A DNA stretch of 64,000 nt from Turritopsis dohrnii (taxonomy: Eukaryota > Cnidaria > Hydrozoa > Anthoathecata > Oceaniidae). Both the position numbers and the translations under genes were made by a program. This document shows positions 36,097-48,851 of this stretch, in pieces. Position 1 is the first letter of the stretch. Every line of letters starts with the position of its first letter. The stretch spans positions 496,001 to 560,000 of the forward strand of contig BQMF02000285.1 in assembly GCA_027922465.2 (NCBI GenBank), written 5' to 3'. The notes beneath the pieces are model-generated. The model saw only the letters and a list, made by a program, of their open reading frames with translations, had not been told where the DNA came from and made no database searches.

Positions 36097-36599
36097 GTAA
36101 ATTGAATTATTGTGTTTATAAAAAATCTAACTTGTGGTGTGTATCGAAAAAATTGATTTCCGCGCACCTAAATTTATGTTGCATAATATTCTCTGTGCCA
36201 AGCAATTTTATCATATCCATCAGGAACATTTCTGGCTCTATCATTCTCGTATTTCCTCAAATGCGTAAACTAGATGAATTCATCTCCTAACTGCTGTTGG
36301 ATTACTTCATCTGCTGCCAAACAATCAAGCGATTCGTTCAAATTGAGTGGTAAGGGAGTTATGTTTTCCACTGGAAGTTTCAAATCGTCGACATCACCTT
36401 CGCATGGTGGAGAATCGAGCTTCAATTTTTTACTGACACCATCCAATCCTAAAGAAAAGAAATCCTTAACTCACACTTCAAATCGATTACACAGACAAGA
36501 TAGTAGTGTGGTATGCTTTCTGATGAAACTTGCGAGTAACTTATAGGGAGAGCTAACTTTATAAAACTCGATTTGTATCCGAAGAGATAAGTTGGGGAT

Positions 36600-36930
36600 A
36601 AGTTGCCTAACTAAAGCTAAAATTATTTTTTGTTGCACAACCGTTTTGCAGCATATTTTGTTGTGCAACAAGAGTGTAAGAAATTGTTGTAGAGATAAAT
36701 TTTTGCCAACCTCGTTCCCAGGGCTTTTTGCCTGGACGGCGGCGAAGAAAGCCGTATATCAAAAAGGCAAGAAGTCCTGGGAACGAGGTTGATTGTTTGC
36801 TATCCTTGCGCAACAGGTGTTGTAAACATATCTTTTGTTGCACAACATTCAGACTACTATGCAATAGCTCTTTCCATCATATACAAAAGTCCTGAAGAAC
36901 GGTTTCACAACCGTTGTGCAACAAAATTAA
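36600..36930. repeat. TTGTTGCACAACCGTT repeat invaded by a hairpin MITE
   Basis: TTGTTGCACAACCGTT (from about 36628), TTGTTGTGCAACAAG (36659-36673), TTGTTGCACAACATT (36835-36850) and ACAACCGTTGTGCAACAAAA (36907-36926) form several facing copies of one palindromic motif, so the region is an inverted-repeat element. The hairpin MITE at 36708-36791 sits inside it. Confidence 0.55.
36708..36791. mobile_element. Near-perfect 84-bp hairpin MITE
   Basis: CAACCTCGTTCCCAGGGCTTTTTGCC at the left is mirrored by GGCAAGAAGTCCTGGGAACGAGGTTG at the right, leaving a loop of about 30 bases that contains GGCGGCG. This is the best preserved member of the family that also appears at 9795 and 53721. Confidence 0.8.
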
Positions 36931-37599
36931 TTTTATTCAATTTCGATTTATTTGTTAGTACCCTGGAAAACACACTAACCATCAATAATTGTGGCAGCCA
37001 TTACCATATGAGGATTGCCTGCGACACCCCCGATTCTGTTTTCCACATACGAGAAGCATCGTAATTTTTAATTCGAAAAGCGCATGTGCAGTTGTCAACT
37101 CCCCATGCGTTGTTGAGAGGTGTAAATGTACCAGGACGCAAGCTTTCATAGCAGTTTGGTGTCGGGTTTACTAATGCCATCAACGCATTTGCATGTAACC
37201 TCAATCCTGCTATCCAATGTTCGCATAACTCCGATAATCCATATGGTCGGTTGGGATCGTAAAACAAATTGATTTTCCTGTCAGTACTCCAAAGGGAATA
37301 ATTGAAATATTCACTGACGTCAGAAAACGTGCGGCTTTGATATCATACTTACATCACGTGATGCTATCATCTTAGTGGAGGTGAGCAGATGATTCTTTCA
37401 TATTTCAGGGGTGATTTTATAAGCAACGAAGGCCTGGCGTTGTTAGTTAGTAGTTCTTTAGTGTAATAGTGTTGCTTAATTTGTTGCTAATATGTATATG
37501 ACCCGTGTTGAAAACGTTTGTGTACCTTTTAGTCGTTTAATTAAAGTATCTAAGTATAACGTCTGGGACATTCAAATCATCACTAGAGCGCACAAACCT

Positions 37600-38710
37600 A
37601 TAGTGTACTATACTAGTAGTAGTATTTATTCTTCATTCAAACAGATACATACAAAAGAAGTATAATTCCCAAACAAATAAAACAAGGAAAATCATCTACA
37701 CATCTGAGAAAATGAAAGGAGACACACCTAATAGTCAATAACTAATCAGAGAGGTGGCCACCTAAAGTACAAATTAAGCTCAAAACTGTACCACTACTTT
37801 AAACAAGTAAAAACTTAATTTGTAGCAAATCAGTAATTACTGAAAATAATGCTTCTGTAAAGATTACTAAGTTTAGATTTTGAAAGGGTGGTAAAGTCGG
37901 TTCCTGGATAAAGTAACTGAAGCTCATTCCACTGAACTACAGACTGATAAACAATAGAGTTTATGCCATATTTGGAGGTATTAGATTGTGGTCTGGTGAG
38001 TAGCTTATCCTAAAGAATGTCCCCTGGTGTGATGAAATCTGGGTATTTCTTTAAGTTGTATACATTGATCAGAGCAACAGGTGCAGAGTAAGCGAGTATA
38101 AGAAAAATTAAGGTAACATTAAGCAGTTTAACTTGATCAGAAAGCTTTTAGAGTTTCAAGATTAAAGAAAATAGGTGAACCATTATATTTTGAAAAGGTT
38201 ATCAATCTCAGACACTGCTTCTGAAGCTTAAAATCCTATTACAGTTTGAAGTTTGAGCCGAAGTCTTAAGATATGCTTAAATGAGAGTCAAGAATGAATA
38301 ATAAAAACGAAGAAGAGCAGATCAAAGTGCAAAATGACGAAACTTGGAAATAAAACCATTTGCTTTTCTAAGCTTTTCTAGAAAGGGTATCAAAATGAGT
38401 TTTCCAAGAAAGGTGATTGTCTATATATGAATTCCTAGATACTTGACAGCATTACTAAAAGATAACAGTTTGCCATTTAATTTCAGCCGAACATTGTGGT
38501 TGATAAAACTTTATGATCATTATGAAAAAGTAGAATTTCAGTTTTGGGAACATTGAGAGAAATCTTGTTTGCACAAAGCCATTTAAGTAGCCGCTTCAGA
38601 TCAATTTGTAGATTTTTCTCTATCAATTTAAGAGAGGAATCCGAATAAAGTAAGCAAGTGTCATTGCAACTGCAACTTAAGTGTAACAACACCCTCCTGG
38701 TGTGTATCAA
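37600..38710 (-). pseudogene. 5'-truncated LINE reverse-transcriptase remnant
   Basis: The minus strand encodes NDTCLLYSDSSLKLIEKNL.. and LKWLCANKISLNVPKTEILLFH near 38680-38500, the end of the RT core of CR1/jockey-type LINEs. It continues with LSFSNAVKYLGIHI and, after in-frame stops, RKANGFISK around 38470-38340. The ORF is frameshifted and lacks endonuclease and the first RT motifs. The 3' end toward 37610 carries a TAGTAGTAG-type tail. Coding ability is lost. Confidence 0.75.
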
Positions 38711-38843
38711 TTTTTAAAATGTATGCTGTGTGTAGCCATGATGTTGCATCATTTCAAAATTTCATGTTGTCCCTAGTTTAAGATTCTGACAGTACTGTTG
38801 CTTAAAACACCCGTAACTCTGGACTTCATTATATTTTAAAATG

Positions 38844-38851
<8 letters not shown>

Positions 38852-38895
<44 letters not shown>

Positions 38896-39174
38896 ATGTG
38901 TATAGTATATTTAACCTAAAATGAAAATTTTTCCAAGAAAAAGATAATATTGAATATTCATTGATTAGTTCAAGTTATGTGCCATTTCGGCGAAGTCTAT
39001 ATCGGAGAGTTCAATGGGGTTTATATTCGTTCTTGTTCCCCTTATGCATAACAAACATGAACGTAGTAGTGAAAAGTTCAATTTTGCTCGAAGAGAGTTG
39101 ACCACGATGGATTTTGCAACGTTTCGTTTTTCAGCAATTCGAGTTGCTGCGTGAGAGAGAAGAAACGATCGCAC
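38852..39174 (-). pseudogene. Retro-inserted fragment with poly(A) tail
   Basis: A 39-base T-run (38852-38890) is a poly(A) tail on the minus strand. About 75 bases upstream of it ends a 69-residue frame (38965-39174) with LRAKLNFSLLRSCLLCIRGTR. Such short C-terminal segments with an LRGTR/LRGSR motif recall the ends of transposon-encoded proteins in invertebrate genomes, but I cannot name the family. The arrangement (ORF end, short UTR, A-tail) suggests a 5'-truncated reverse-transcribed copy. No target duplication was found. Confidence 0.4.
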
Positions 39175-39829
39175 TCAAGACTCATTTCTCCGAAGCCACG
39201 TAAAGACGAGGGGTGTAAAGGAACCAGCCTCAATTGTTTGAATTCGTTCGTTTGTAGGCTCTCTTCTTCTCGTTTTCATTTTTCTTGTGTTCAGCTTGAA
39301 GAAGGAGGTAACTCAGGTAACTTTTAGCTTATGTATTTTAAAATCAATTTTGCTTTAATTGCTCTAATATTCATAAACGGAGACCATTCATAACACAAGA
39401 CGCGTCACCGTTGTACGTGCGATTCGATGACACTAATTCATCATGATGAAACTTATCTTCAAATTCATGAAGGAAAGTTTCTTCATTACTTGTGGTTAAG
39501 TCAGTCACCTATCTCCATCCTTTACTGATGCAAAGTTCTAGTGTTCGCAGCCTTTGTTGGCAACCTCCGTTGCACCCCAGAAATCTAGACAGGGCTGCAG
39601 AGGAGGAACTATACTATACACAACAACATCACGTCACTCGCTTTTGTGTTGCTGGGGCTGTGGTCCTACTAATGGCTTGATGTGCTTTATTTGCATTCTC
39701 TTTCCCAGTATGATATATATGCTATATAATAATGAAATGAGATGACTTCTAGTCCCGGTTCTTCCTTTTAAGCCAGTCTTGCAGTTTTCCCAACACTAAA
39801 ATCCAGCCTCACTACTTATAATTACAAAT

Positions 39830-41075
39830 TTCAGGTTGTGTCAGGAAAATAACGATTTTTTATAATTTTATATTTTAAAATTATAAATACCATCGTTGTT
39901 TTCAAATGAACCTCAGATATGCTGAGTGATCAAAAACACTAAAAAAATATAACCAAAATATTTCAATTATTTTTTAAAAACTCTCAATTAATAGTCTTTC
40001 ATAGTTGTCTCAGATTAATCTAGTTTCATTATAACAGATATTTTTTGTTGTCTCTTTATTTTCCATTATTCTTTTTCTATTGTTCTATTGTTTTTCTTCT
40101 TCGTGAAGTTGCAAAATGACATTTCGAATATTAAAATTAAAAATTCATGTGTGCTAAAAAACACATCACATACTACACGCTTTTTTTTTTATAAGAACGA
40201 TTTTATAAGAACACGAGCCTCAGATTTGGCCAAAAAATAAGAACAAAATAAGAACAACCTGAGGCTCAAATTAATGTTTCAAAAATTAAGAACAGCCTAA
40301 GCCTGAATTTTGTTGTAAAATAAGAACAATTCATGATAGGAACAACTCATGACGTGAATTCTCTCACTGTCAAATGGTTTAGAAGTTGTTGTTTTTTTTA
40401 CCTTCCATACTCATATCGGGTCACTACCGAACAGCAACAATGCTTTTAAACAGTTGCTTTTAAAAAGGTTTATTTTAATTTTGCTGGAAGTTCCATAAAT
40501 AAGAACAAAATGAGGCTGAAATCTGAAACTTTGTTCTTAAAGCTAAGAACAAAATAAGAACAATTCAGGCTGAAAAAGGCTCAAAAAATAAGAACAGCCA
40601 GCCTCAGGTCAGATTTTACTGGTTCTTATAAAAAAAAAGCGTGTACATCGCAAAAAATGGAGAACTAAGCAAGCTAGCCAAAATGAAATGGAATAAACGA
40701 ATCAACAAGTATGATGAAAGTGTGGCTTATGACTGTGCAAAAATATAGCGACGTTACATTCTTTATTCCTATGTTCACATCTTAAGAATAATATATAACA
40801 ATCTCTTTATATACCAGAACTTCTGGCCTTTGATATATGGACATCCAGTGAATAAATTGTGCAATAGGTTTGATGGTCTGGAATTCTAAGAAAAACACAC
40901 TATGTCACTTTGCAAAGTGCCGGGCATCTTGTATTTTAAAATTACTGACCGGCTGCCAATTTGTAGATCAGCCAATTAATTGCTCTGCATAGCATGAAAT
41001 CAGAAATATGGATACTGCTGGGCATCTAGCTTTTCAAATTTGTTGACTGGCTGCCGGACATGTAGACATGTCGAT
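39830..41075 (+). repeat. Long dispersed repeat, copy 2 (with MITE insertion)
   Basis: Collinear with 13925-15575 in the same orientation: AACCTCAGATATG, TTTTCCATTATTCTTTT, GTGAAGTTGCAAAA, AACACATCACA, CATCGCAAAAAATGGAG, and later CCGGGCATCTTGTATTTTAA and ACTGACCGGCTGCC. The TA-flanked MITE copy 2 interrupts it at 40176-40643. No ORF was seen. Confidence 0.7.
40176..40643 (-). mobile_element. 468-bp TA-flanked MITE, copy 2
   Basis: The ends are CACGCTTTTTTTTTTATAAG and TTATAAAAAAAAAGCGTG, flanked by TA on both sides (40174-40175 and 40644-40645). It is the inverted counterpart of 20631-21099. The paralogous site in repeat copy 1 reads ACATCACACTACATCGCAAA with a single TA at 14787-14788, so insertion duplicated TA, as in Tc1/mariner elements. 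Confidence 0.88.
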
Positions 41076-41792
41076 GTTGAATTGACAGTTAGGAATACAC
41101 AGTGTTTTCATTTAGACATTTAGATTCACATTCCAAATTAGGAAGGTTATTCAAAATTATGAAGGCTGACAGTATTTTATAACTCAAAGATATTTAATGT
41201 GCCTACATGACTAAAGAAGTTAAAGATAACAAAATTATAAATGACTGGTTATAAAAATTGACTTAATTTACTCCTGTGTAGCTATTGATTCATTTTTTAA
41301 ACCTGCAATTTTAAGAAAGGAAACTATATTATGTGCTGCAAAGAACATGTCAGAAATCATTTTTTAACCTTAACAGGTTCAGTGAATGGATGAATACCTA
41401 TTCAAGTAACAGATCAAGGTCAACTCCAAAATGATATTGTGTTTTCCATTTTGACTTAAACTCATAAGTAAAAATTTTTCCAACATCAGGGTTTAGAAAA
41501 TGTTTATGGTGACATAACTCAATGATGCCATTAATGCTACCTCCAGTGACAGCATAACTCTCTATATGTATACTCAAAGTTTATCCTTCTCCAAACTCAC
41601 ATTGAGAACAACCAAATCATTGCGGGAAATAAAATGAAATATCGTTATATAATTGCTGAAATGAGGAGCTTCTGTCGTTAGTCATTAAGTCCGTTAACTC
41701 AAGAAGAACTAAACTCATGAAATCAGAAATCATGTACCAAAAAATGTCTATTATGTTGCCTGATACTTACATATATTTTTTCATGCATTAAG

Positions 41793-44736
41793 ATGAGTAA
41801 TAAAAATGTTAAGGCAGTTATTCTTGTTGCTGGCCCTCAGAAAGGTAAATAAAAGTTTCTTGTTACGCTTGCATCACATTCAAAATTTTAATACTGTAGT
41901 TCACACTTTGATTTTAGGGACCCGGTTCAGACCATTATCATTAGAGGTGCCCAAACCACTATTTCCAGTTGCTGGTTTTCCATTGATAGAACATCACATA
42001 GCGTCATGCAAGCAGGTTTACCATTCACTTACTATTCACTATTAATTCTAAAGCTGTTTGCCTCAATCCCACATCATTTTCAATCACAATTTAAATACTG
42101 TTAGCATTACCTTGAGGCAATGATCTAGTTTGTTTTTATCTTGGAAAACCTGTCAACTTCATAAAACCTATCTGAAAGTGTTTTTTCATTCTATCCTTTA
42201 TTTATTCAGGTAAAGGAGGTAACGGAAGTGATATTGCTAGGCTTTTATCAGGCAAATGACGTCATCACTCGTTTTGTTGATGACATGAAAAGAAAATACA
42301 TGATTAAAATAAGGTATGTTTTTTCTGCAACCTGTTAAAAACATTTTCTGTGCAGAATGTTTGTAAAAAGTTCATAAGAAATATTTTTCAAAGAAAACCA
42401 TTTAAGCCTTAGGTTCTGCTGATAACAGGTAGTTGAAATAGAATTTTTAAAGAGGAAGTGTCAGATTTCAAGATGCTGTTTGGGGCCTAGAGTAACATTT
42501 TAATACTTAAAAATGTTATAAAATGTTTTAGATTTTGAAATGTTCACTTTCCCATGATTTTAGTTTTTTCACTAGTGATGGCTAAGTTTTTCTCTTTTTC
42601 AGTTATTTACAGGAATACCAGCCACTTGGTACAGCAGGTGGCCTATATCATTTTCGCGATCAGCTAATTGGAAAAGATCTATCTGCAATCCTTGTTATTC
42701 ATGCTGATATCTTCTGTGTCTTGCCACTTACCGAACTGTTGCAATTATATTTTTCAAAGAACCACCAAAGTGATGGCAACCACGTTGTTTTAGGTACTCA
42801 TGTTAATAAGGTAAATGGAAGTTTTTGCAACGTAACATCAGTGGCAGAGAGTGGAAAATATTGTATTCCTCCACTTTCATCTAGTTTCTATATACGAATC
42901 TGTCAAGGAGTATAATAACTTATTTCGTTGCATCATTATCAAGTCTTGTGCTTTTATTGTTTGGTTTCCATTTTAGTCACAGTTATCCAACTCTGAACAT
43001 GGCAACATTGTGGTAGATAATGATTCTCTTGAGGTAAATTCATGTGTGCATGATTCTAATATGCACATAGAACAGTATTTATGAAGTACTAAAGTGATAT
43101 GAGCTGAGAAATTAGCATGCTTCTTTTAAGCACGTAAGCTTGTTTCCTGTTTTTCATAAATTTACTGGAGATCTTTGTTTACTAGGTGACACATTATGTA
43201 GAAAAACCAGAAAGTTATGTCAGTGGTATCATCAACTGTGGTGTATATGTGTTCCATCCATCCGTACTACAAGCCCTTGCAAAAATCTATCAGCAAAATC
43301 AAGCACTAGCGGGGTAAATACAGATAGTAGACTGCTTTTGTTTTCAGTCTTAAAAGATTATGAAGGCGTATTTTCACTTTTTGGTGTGCTCTCTATTTAG
43401 GGATGAGTTGAATGGTAGTCCAGTGAATTCAGGACAAATGTTTATTGAGAAGCACTTGTTTTCTCTGATTGCTGGCACTGGGAAATTGTTTTGTTTAACA
43501 TTGAAAGATTCGTTTTGGGGATCAATGAAAAGTGCTGGGTAAAAGATTTAATGTTTTGTTGTTGTTCAGAAGCAAATTGTTAAAGAATTCTTTAAAACAC
43601 TTTTCATCCTTCCATGAAGGTCTGCTATATTTGCGAACAGGCAATATTTATCATTTTACAAGAAGAATTACCCTAACCTACTTGCTAAAAACAATTCTGA
43701 TGGTCCAGAGATTGTTGGTAAGTGAAGCAAGACTTTGAAAAAAAATAAACTGAAGATATCTAGCGTAGTCAGGACTTTTTATAAATCAGACTATGCATAT
43801 TTTTTTTATAAAATCTTTTGTAGGAGATGTTTTTATTCACCAAACTGCAACTATTGATCCCACGGCAAAGATTGGCCCAAACGTATCAATAGGCAGTTAC
43901 TGTGTAATTGGTCCTGGCGTGCGAGTCAGGGAATCCATCATTCTTGATGGAGCTGAGTTAAGGGTTAGTTGGATTTATTTACATAAAAATCTTTTTCAGT
44001 TTGGAGATTAGATTGTGTGACTTCTTTTGCTAACCTGCCAGTTCACCGCTGTGCACATCGGTCCATTTTATAAGTGAAGCTCTATCACCATCTTGACTGA
44101 AATCTTCTTCAGCTGATTGTTTCTTCGGCTTGAATCCTCACTTGGTGATAAACAGGTTTTGAAAACGTTTATTTGTAAAGACGTCCACAAATCTAAAAGT
44201 AAATTATATAATGCTTAAGGATCGATTATTTTTTTTGTTTCAGGATAATTGTTGCGTTTTGAACAGTATCATTGGTTGGCGATGTTTAGTAGGAGCATGG
44301 TCACGAATTGAGGGTACACCACATGACCCGAATCCAAATTTCCCCCACTCACTGATCACCAATGAATCGTTGTTTCATCCCGATGGACATCTCATCCCGT
44401 CAATCACCGTTCTTGGTAAGAACATTCATTCAGTGTAAATTCTACTATGAGGTCGTCAATATCGTCGTCATTTTCCACTGAAAACACCTGAAAAAAATGC
44501 AGAAGCATTACTCCCACCCACCCAAACAATATTCACAAAGTTTGTACCAGAAAGTTGCTCTTATTCAAGTCGTGTATAACGCGTGTTTACCAGCATTCTT
44601 TTCAAACTGAAATTTCTTTTCTTTTTTTTTTGCAGGCTGTAACGTGATTGTACCTCGAGAAGTGATCGTTATGAACTCGATTGTGCTTCCACATAAAGAA
44701 CTGACGTCAAGCCATAAAAATCAAATCATTTTATGA
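41793..44736 (+). CDS. GMPPA: Mannose-1-phosphate guanylyltransferase regulatory subunit alpha
   Basis: GMPPA partners the catalytic GMPPB in the cytosol and senses GDP-mannose, which feeds N-glycosylation and other mannosylation. Eleven exons: 41793-41844, 41918-42015, 42210-42313, 42603-42810, 42977-43033, 43186-43313, 43401-43538, 43620-43717, 43824-43963, 44244-44415 and 44636-44736, total 1296 nt. That encodes 431 residues; the human protein has about 420. The N-terminal nucleotidyltransferase-like fold shows [20 protein letters not shown], with the alpha-type insertion of PQK in the loop where catalytic subunits read G-x-[25 protein letters not shown] and [14 protein letters not shown] follow. 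The C-terminal left-handed beta-helix has [22 protein letters not shown] and [13 protein letters not shown], and the protein ends [20 protein letters not shown]. All splice sites are GT-AG. The gene appears complete and functional. AG lies directly before the start codon. Confidence 0.96.
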
Positions 44737-46479
44737 TGCGAAACATCCATTCATGACTATTTTAAATTATTTTTCAATTTATTTATCTACTCATTTATTC
44801 GTGATGGTTTTTTAGGAATTTTTTGGTATGTAAAGCACTCAACAAATTTGTCGATACTCAACGTTCAAGAAAGGTTTGAGTATCTGACTTACACTTCCAC
44901 AAATTAGCTGAACGGAAATGTTTTTCAATGTGATTCATACGGGGGAAAAATCGGAACATTTTGTGAAAATTCCCAAACGTTTTATGGTAATAATTTGCTG
45001 AAAGCTATAAACAATATTTAAACTCATTCGGAAAGAAATGTTGCATAATGAACAATGAGAAGCCCGATCTGCACTCAAAAAACATTCTGTTCGTTAAAGA
45101 CATTTTGAACTTTCAGTGCGACTGTTCTAGTCAAGCCTGTCCGCTTATCATTTCGCTTTGCCAAAAAATTTAACCGACAATGGTTGTCAACATAAAGATT
45201 GTTGCTAGTAACTTTTGATTTCTTTGCTCATACTAAATAAGCCTTTATTGCTGCGATTTGATACCCAAGCAGAACGTTTTTTTGAGCGGATATCGGCCTT
45301 CATAACATGTATGACTTTCTGTCAAAAAGTGGAGTTTTATTAAACTGAATGCGTTTTTAAATCAATATCCCTTTCTGAAGGACATCGGTGTGTACTGTGT
45401 CATGTGTATGTTCAACCTCAACCCTTTTCGATGTATCGAAATGTTTACCTGAGAGGTACCGTGGCTGATTGTTCAGGTGCAAAGTGGTACTGGAATCTAA
45501 GGTCCATAAAGAAGCAAACATTTTCCGGTTATCCAACTCGCTGTCTTTCTAAAATATTCTCAGTCTATCAAAGTTTGTGGTAAATATGTGTGACATGTAG
45601 TGAAAAAAGCAGCGGCGTCATAGAATACGAGTTAACGAGTTACCAATCTCGTTCCAGACTTCTTGCATTTTTGTTATGTCGACCATGGAACTAATGACGA
45701 GTTACATAACGATGGAAATAGAAGCCAACTAACGACACGCTAGTGTAGTGGATATAGCCAATATTTTGAGGTGACAAGACTTTATTTCTCTAGATAAGTT
45801 ATCCCATTATTAAAGGAAAGCTCTAAATAATAAAACGTCAAAGTTAAAACATAGACGATACAGATAATCAAACGTCTTCTGGAGTATGTTCATCTGACAA
45901 ATCGTTGCCATAGCTACATTAATACCGTGAACATTATTACGTGACTACTTACAAAAATATTTGAACAAATGAGGCCAACCCTGAGCCTTACCCTCACTTA
46001 CCCAAACACGCTTCACAATGTTTACACTGTGAAAGTCTGATGGTAGCGAGTTGTCAGACGAACATATTGTTTAAAGGGATTCCTGCGTCCAAAATGATAT
46101 TTACAAATATGATAGAGCTCAAAAAGTTGTTTAACAAGTCTCTTTTCAGTATTTTATAATTATTTATAGTTTTTGAGATATTTCGTTTTTAAAATCTTAT
46201 ATTTAATTTATGCAATGCATATTTTTGATGTAATAAGATTGTAACTAACAATTTTCATTGCAATAACTTTAGATATGATTAATATTACATCTTTGTAAGT
46301 TACTATGAAGTAAAGGCTTCCACTCTGAGTTGATTTATAGAAGAATGAAGTCATAATATTTACTAATTCAGAAGTTATACACACTACATCAAAATTTCTA
46401 GGACCATGTGCCCATATGCCAGAGCAAAATTCAAAGTAGTTAGTAGCAAAATGAAAGCATCAGATATATCTTCTAAATA
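44737..46479. other. Intergenic after GMPPA
   Basis: No gene recognised. A weak trace of the CTCGTTCC.. repeat family is near 45650 (CCAATCTCGTTCCAGACTTC). The remainder is AT-rich unique sequence. Confidence 0.45.
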
Positions 46480-48851
46480 CAGTCAAACCTGTCTATAACG
46501 GACACCTGTGGTTCCTAGCAAAAGATTCGGCTATAACCAGGTGTCCGCTATATACAGGTTTGGGGGTTTTCAGAGAAAAGATACTTGAAAACTTAAAGAT
46601 AACCTTGTATTTATGTTATAACATGGTGGTATTACAGTTTTACTTATTTCAAGTTATCCAGCCTAAAACTTTCCACCAATCAAGTTATTTATCATCATGT
46701 TCATTTCGCTGTCACCTTCCGTTTCGATGAAATCTTTCACCCCATCAAACCCAAGGCCTGTGAGATAGCCATACGTATTTTGTCATCTTCTTGTTCTTCT
46801 ATTTCGTCGTCCGATTCATTTGATGAGTCGTTCACACACTTTCCAAGTTCATGACCTCGGCAATGCTTCTCTCGCGAGATTCTTGTCTCCAATCTACCTT
46901 TTTAGGATTCAAAGCGGGCTCTGACATCTGAATTCTCGATGTCAAAGTCTATGTTCATCAACTGTAGTCTTGCCACAAATTTGAGCAAGCAATTCTTGAA
47001 ATTCTGTGTCAATCTTTTGACTTACAATTGTGGTAAACTACATTTTTTAAAGCAGTTCTTAATCGTGTCTGTGGTCACACTCTTCCACGCTGTCTGAAGC
47101 CAGGTAATTGCCCTCAGTACATGCACATCCTCGATGATTTGAGAAGCCGTCTTTCTTTCTTTCTACTAACTACGCAACGAACAAGCAGTTTCCGGTATTT
47201 TTGTTTAAAGACCTTTGGAATCCAATTGTGGGAGATGATTCGTTGGTTTGTGAACCAGAAGAAAGCAATGAGTATGATCAACACGCAGTTGCAGTAGTTT
47301 TCGATGATTGTCTTTCAAATAAAAACTGTTGGACATGTTCCACTCTATTAGAGTAAACTAGCATTTAAGTTTCTTCCATTTGAAAATCATCGCATTCGTG
47401 TTGCTGTCACACAGGTAAAAGAATGAATAGAGGAGCTGGTCTTGGACTTGAAATCCCTGTTGATTACATCTTATATGATGACAAACGATTCGTAACATGG
47501 CTCAAAAAGGGCTATCGAATCGCTTGACAAAAACATTGATGCTTAAGTAAGTGTTAAAACCCACTTTGTAATACCTATCCCGTTTTGTAATAATCGTCCC
47601 ACTTTGTAATACCTATCCCGTTTTGTAATAAAATCGTCCCGATTTGTAATAAAAAAAGCTGTCCCACTTTGTAATAAGGCTTGTCCCACTTCGTAAAACC
47701 AAAAAGCTGTCCCACTTTGAAATAACTTTGTAATACCAAAGAAATGTAATAACCTCGTTCTCTGCTTTGTAAGGATTGATTCAAATAGTAGCACAAGTAA
47801 TGGCGTTTTTAGAAGAATAAAAAAAAACAAAGGACAAAAACATATGAAATTTACATTTCATACAGCACATACTTGATGTATCTTTTTTAAATAGGCATGT
47901 ATTTCATGACAAAACGAGATCTAAGGGGCTGTTTATATGAGAGGAGGGACGGGACGTTTGCTGGGACGGGACGAAAAACGGGATGACTTTATCCCGCCTT
48001 TACATGAGAAAGCATTAAGCAGGAGCTTTGCCGGTGTCGCAGTAAAAAAGTACTCCCCAGAAAAAGTACTCCCCAGTATTTATTTCCTAGTAAATAAGTA
48101 CTCCCCAGTATTTATTTCCTAGTAAATAAGTACTCCCCCAGTACTTATTTCCTAGTAGGAAAAAAGTACTCCCTCAGGAAATAAGTACTCCCCGTTGAGT
48201 ATCATTAAACATGGATGCATTGGCTAAATAGCAGGAAAGATTTTGGGAAAACTGGAACAAAAGAAGAATAGCCTGAAAAGGTGAAATGTTTAGTATTTCA
48301 ATTATGATTTATATTGATGAAATTTAGGGAATGTATTAACACTACCATAGGCGGAATTAGAACATAGTCAAACTTTCTGGAGGAGGAGTTAAGTTATTAA
48401 GAGAACAAAAGAAAAACGTGCAATTATTAAACAATAATTCGTGACAATGTACTCTTCCACAAAGTTTGACTATGTTTGTATCCGCCTCTGACTACCGTGA
48501 TTTGACAAAGCGCCTTAAGTCCAGTTTTTTCGATTTTAATAATTTTTTTAAAGAGTCAGTTCTCACATATGAGAAATAAAGCAGCGTTAGAAACATAGCA
48601 TACACCATATTCTCGTTTTTGAACTTTAAGCGCTTTGTCAAATCACAGCAAAAGATATATCCCCTGGTGTACCCATTGAAAATGACCCCCATCCCCCAAG
48701 TAACGTACTCTCTCTCGATAATATCGCATTTTTCAGCAACTGTTGACTAAAAACAGAACTCTTCAATAAGGAAAAAATACAACAAGCATTTTGGGATTTT
48801 TTTATTATAATAAAGAAAATGAAACATTAATGATGACATGTAATAAAAGAC

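Larger units (their letters stand above)
36097..41792. other. Repeat-dense intergenic region before GMPPA
   Basis: Apart from the repeats listed separately (hairpin MITE, LINE remnant, A-tailed fragment, long repeat copy 2) no host gene was recognised. Open frames near 36274, 37001 and 39492 show no domain or splice pattern. The last 700 bp before 41793 are unremarkable and presumably hold the GMPPA promoter. Confidence 0.5.

Noticed and set aside
47543..47830. Minus-strand frames with repeated TKWD/YYKVGQ motifs
   Set aside because: They are translations of the tandem CCCACTTTGTAAT motifs in the transposon arm; no independent coding signal.
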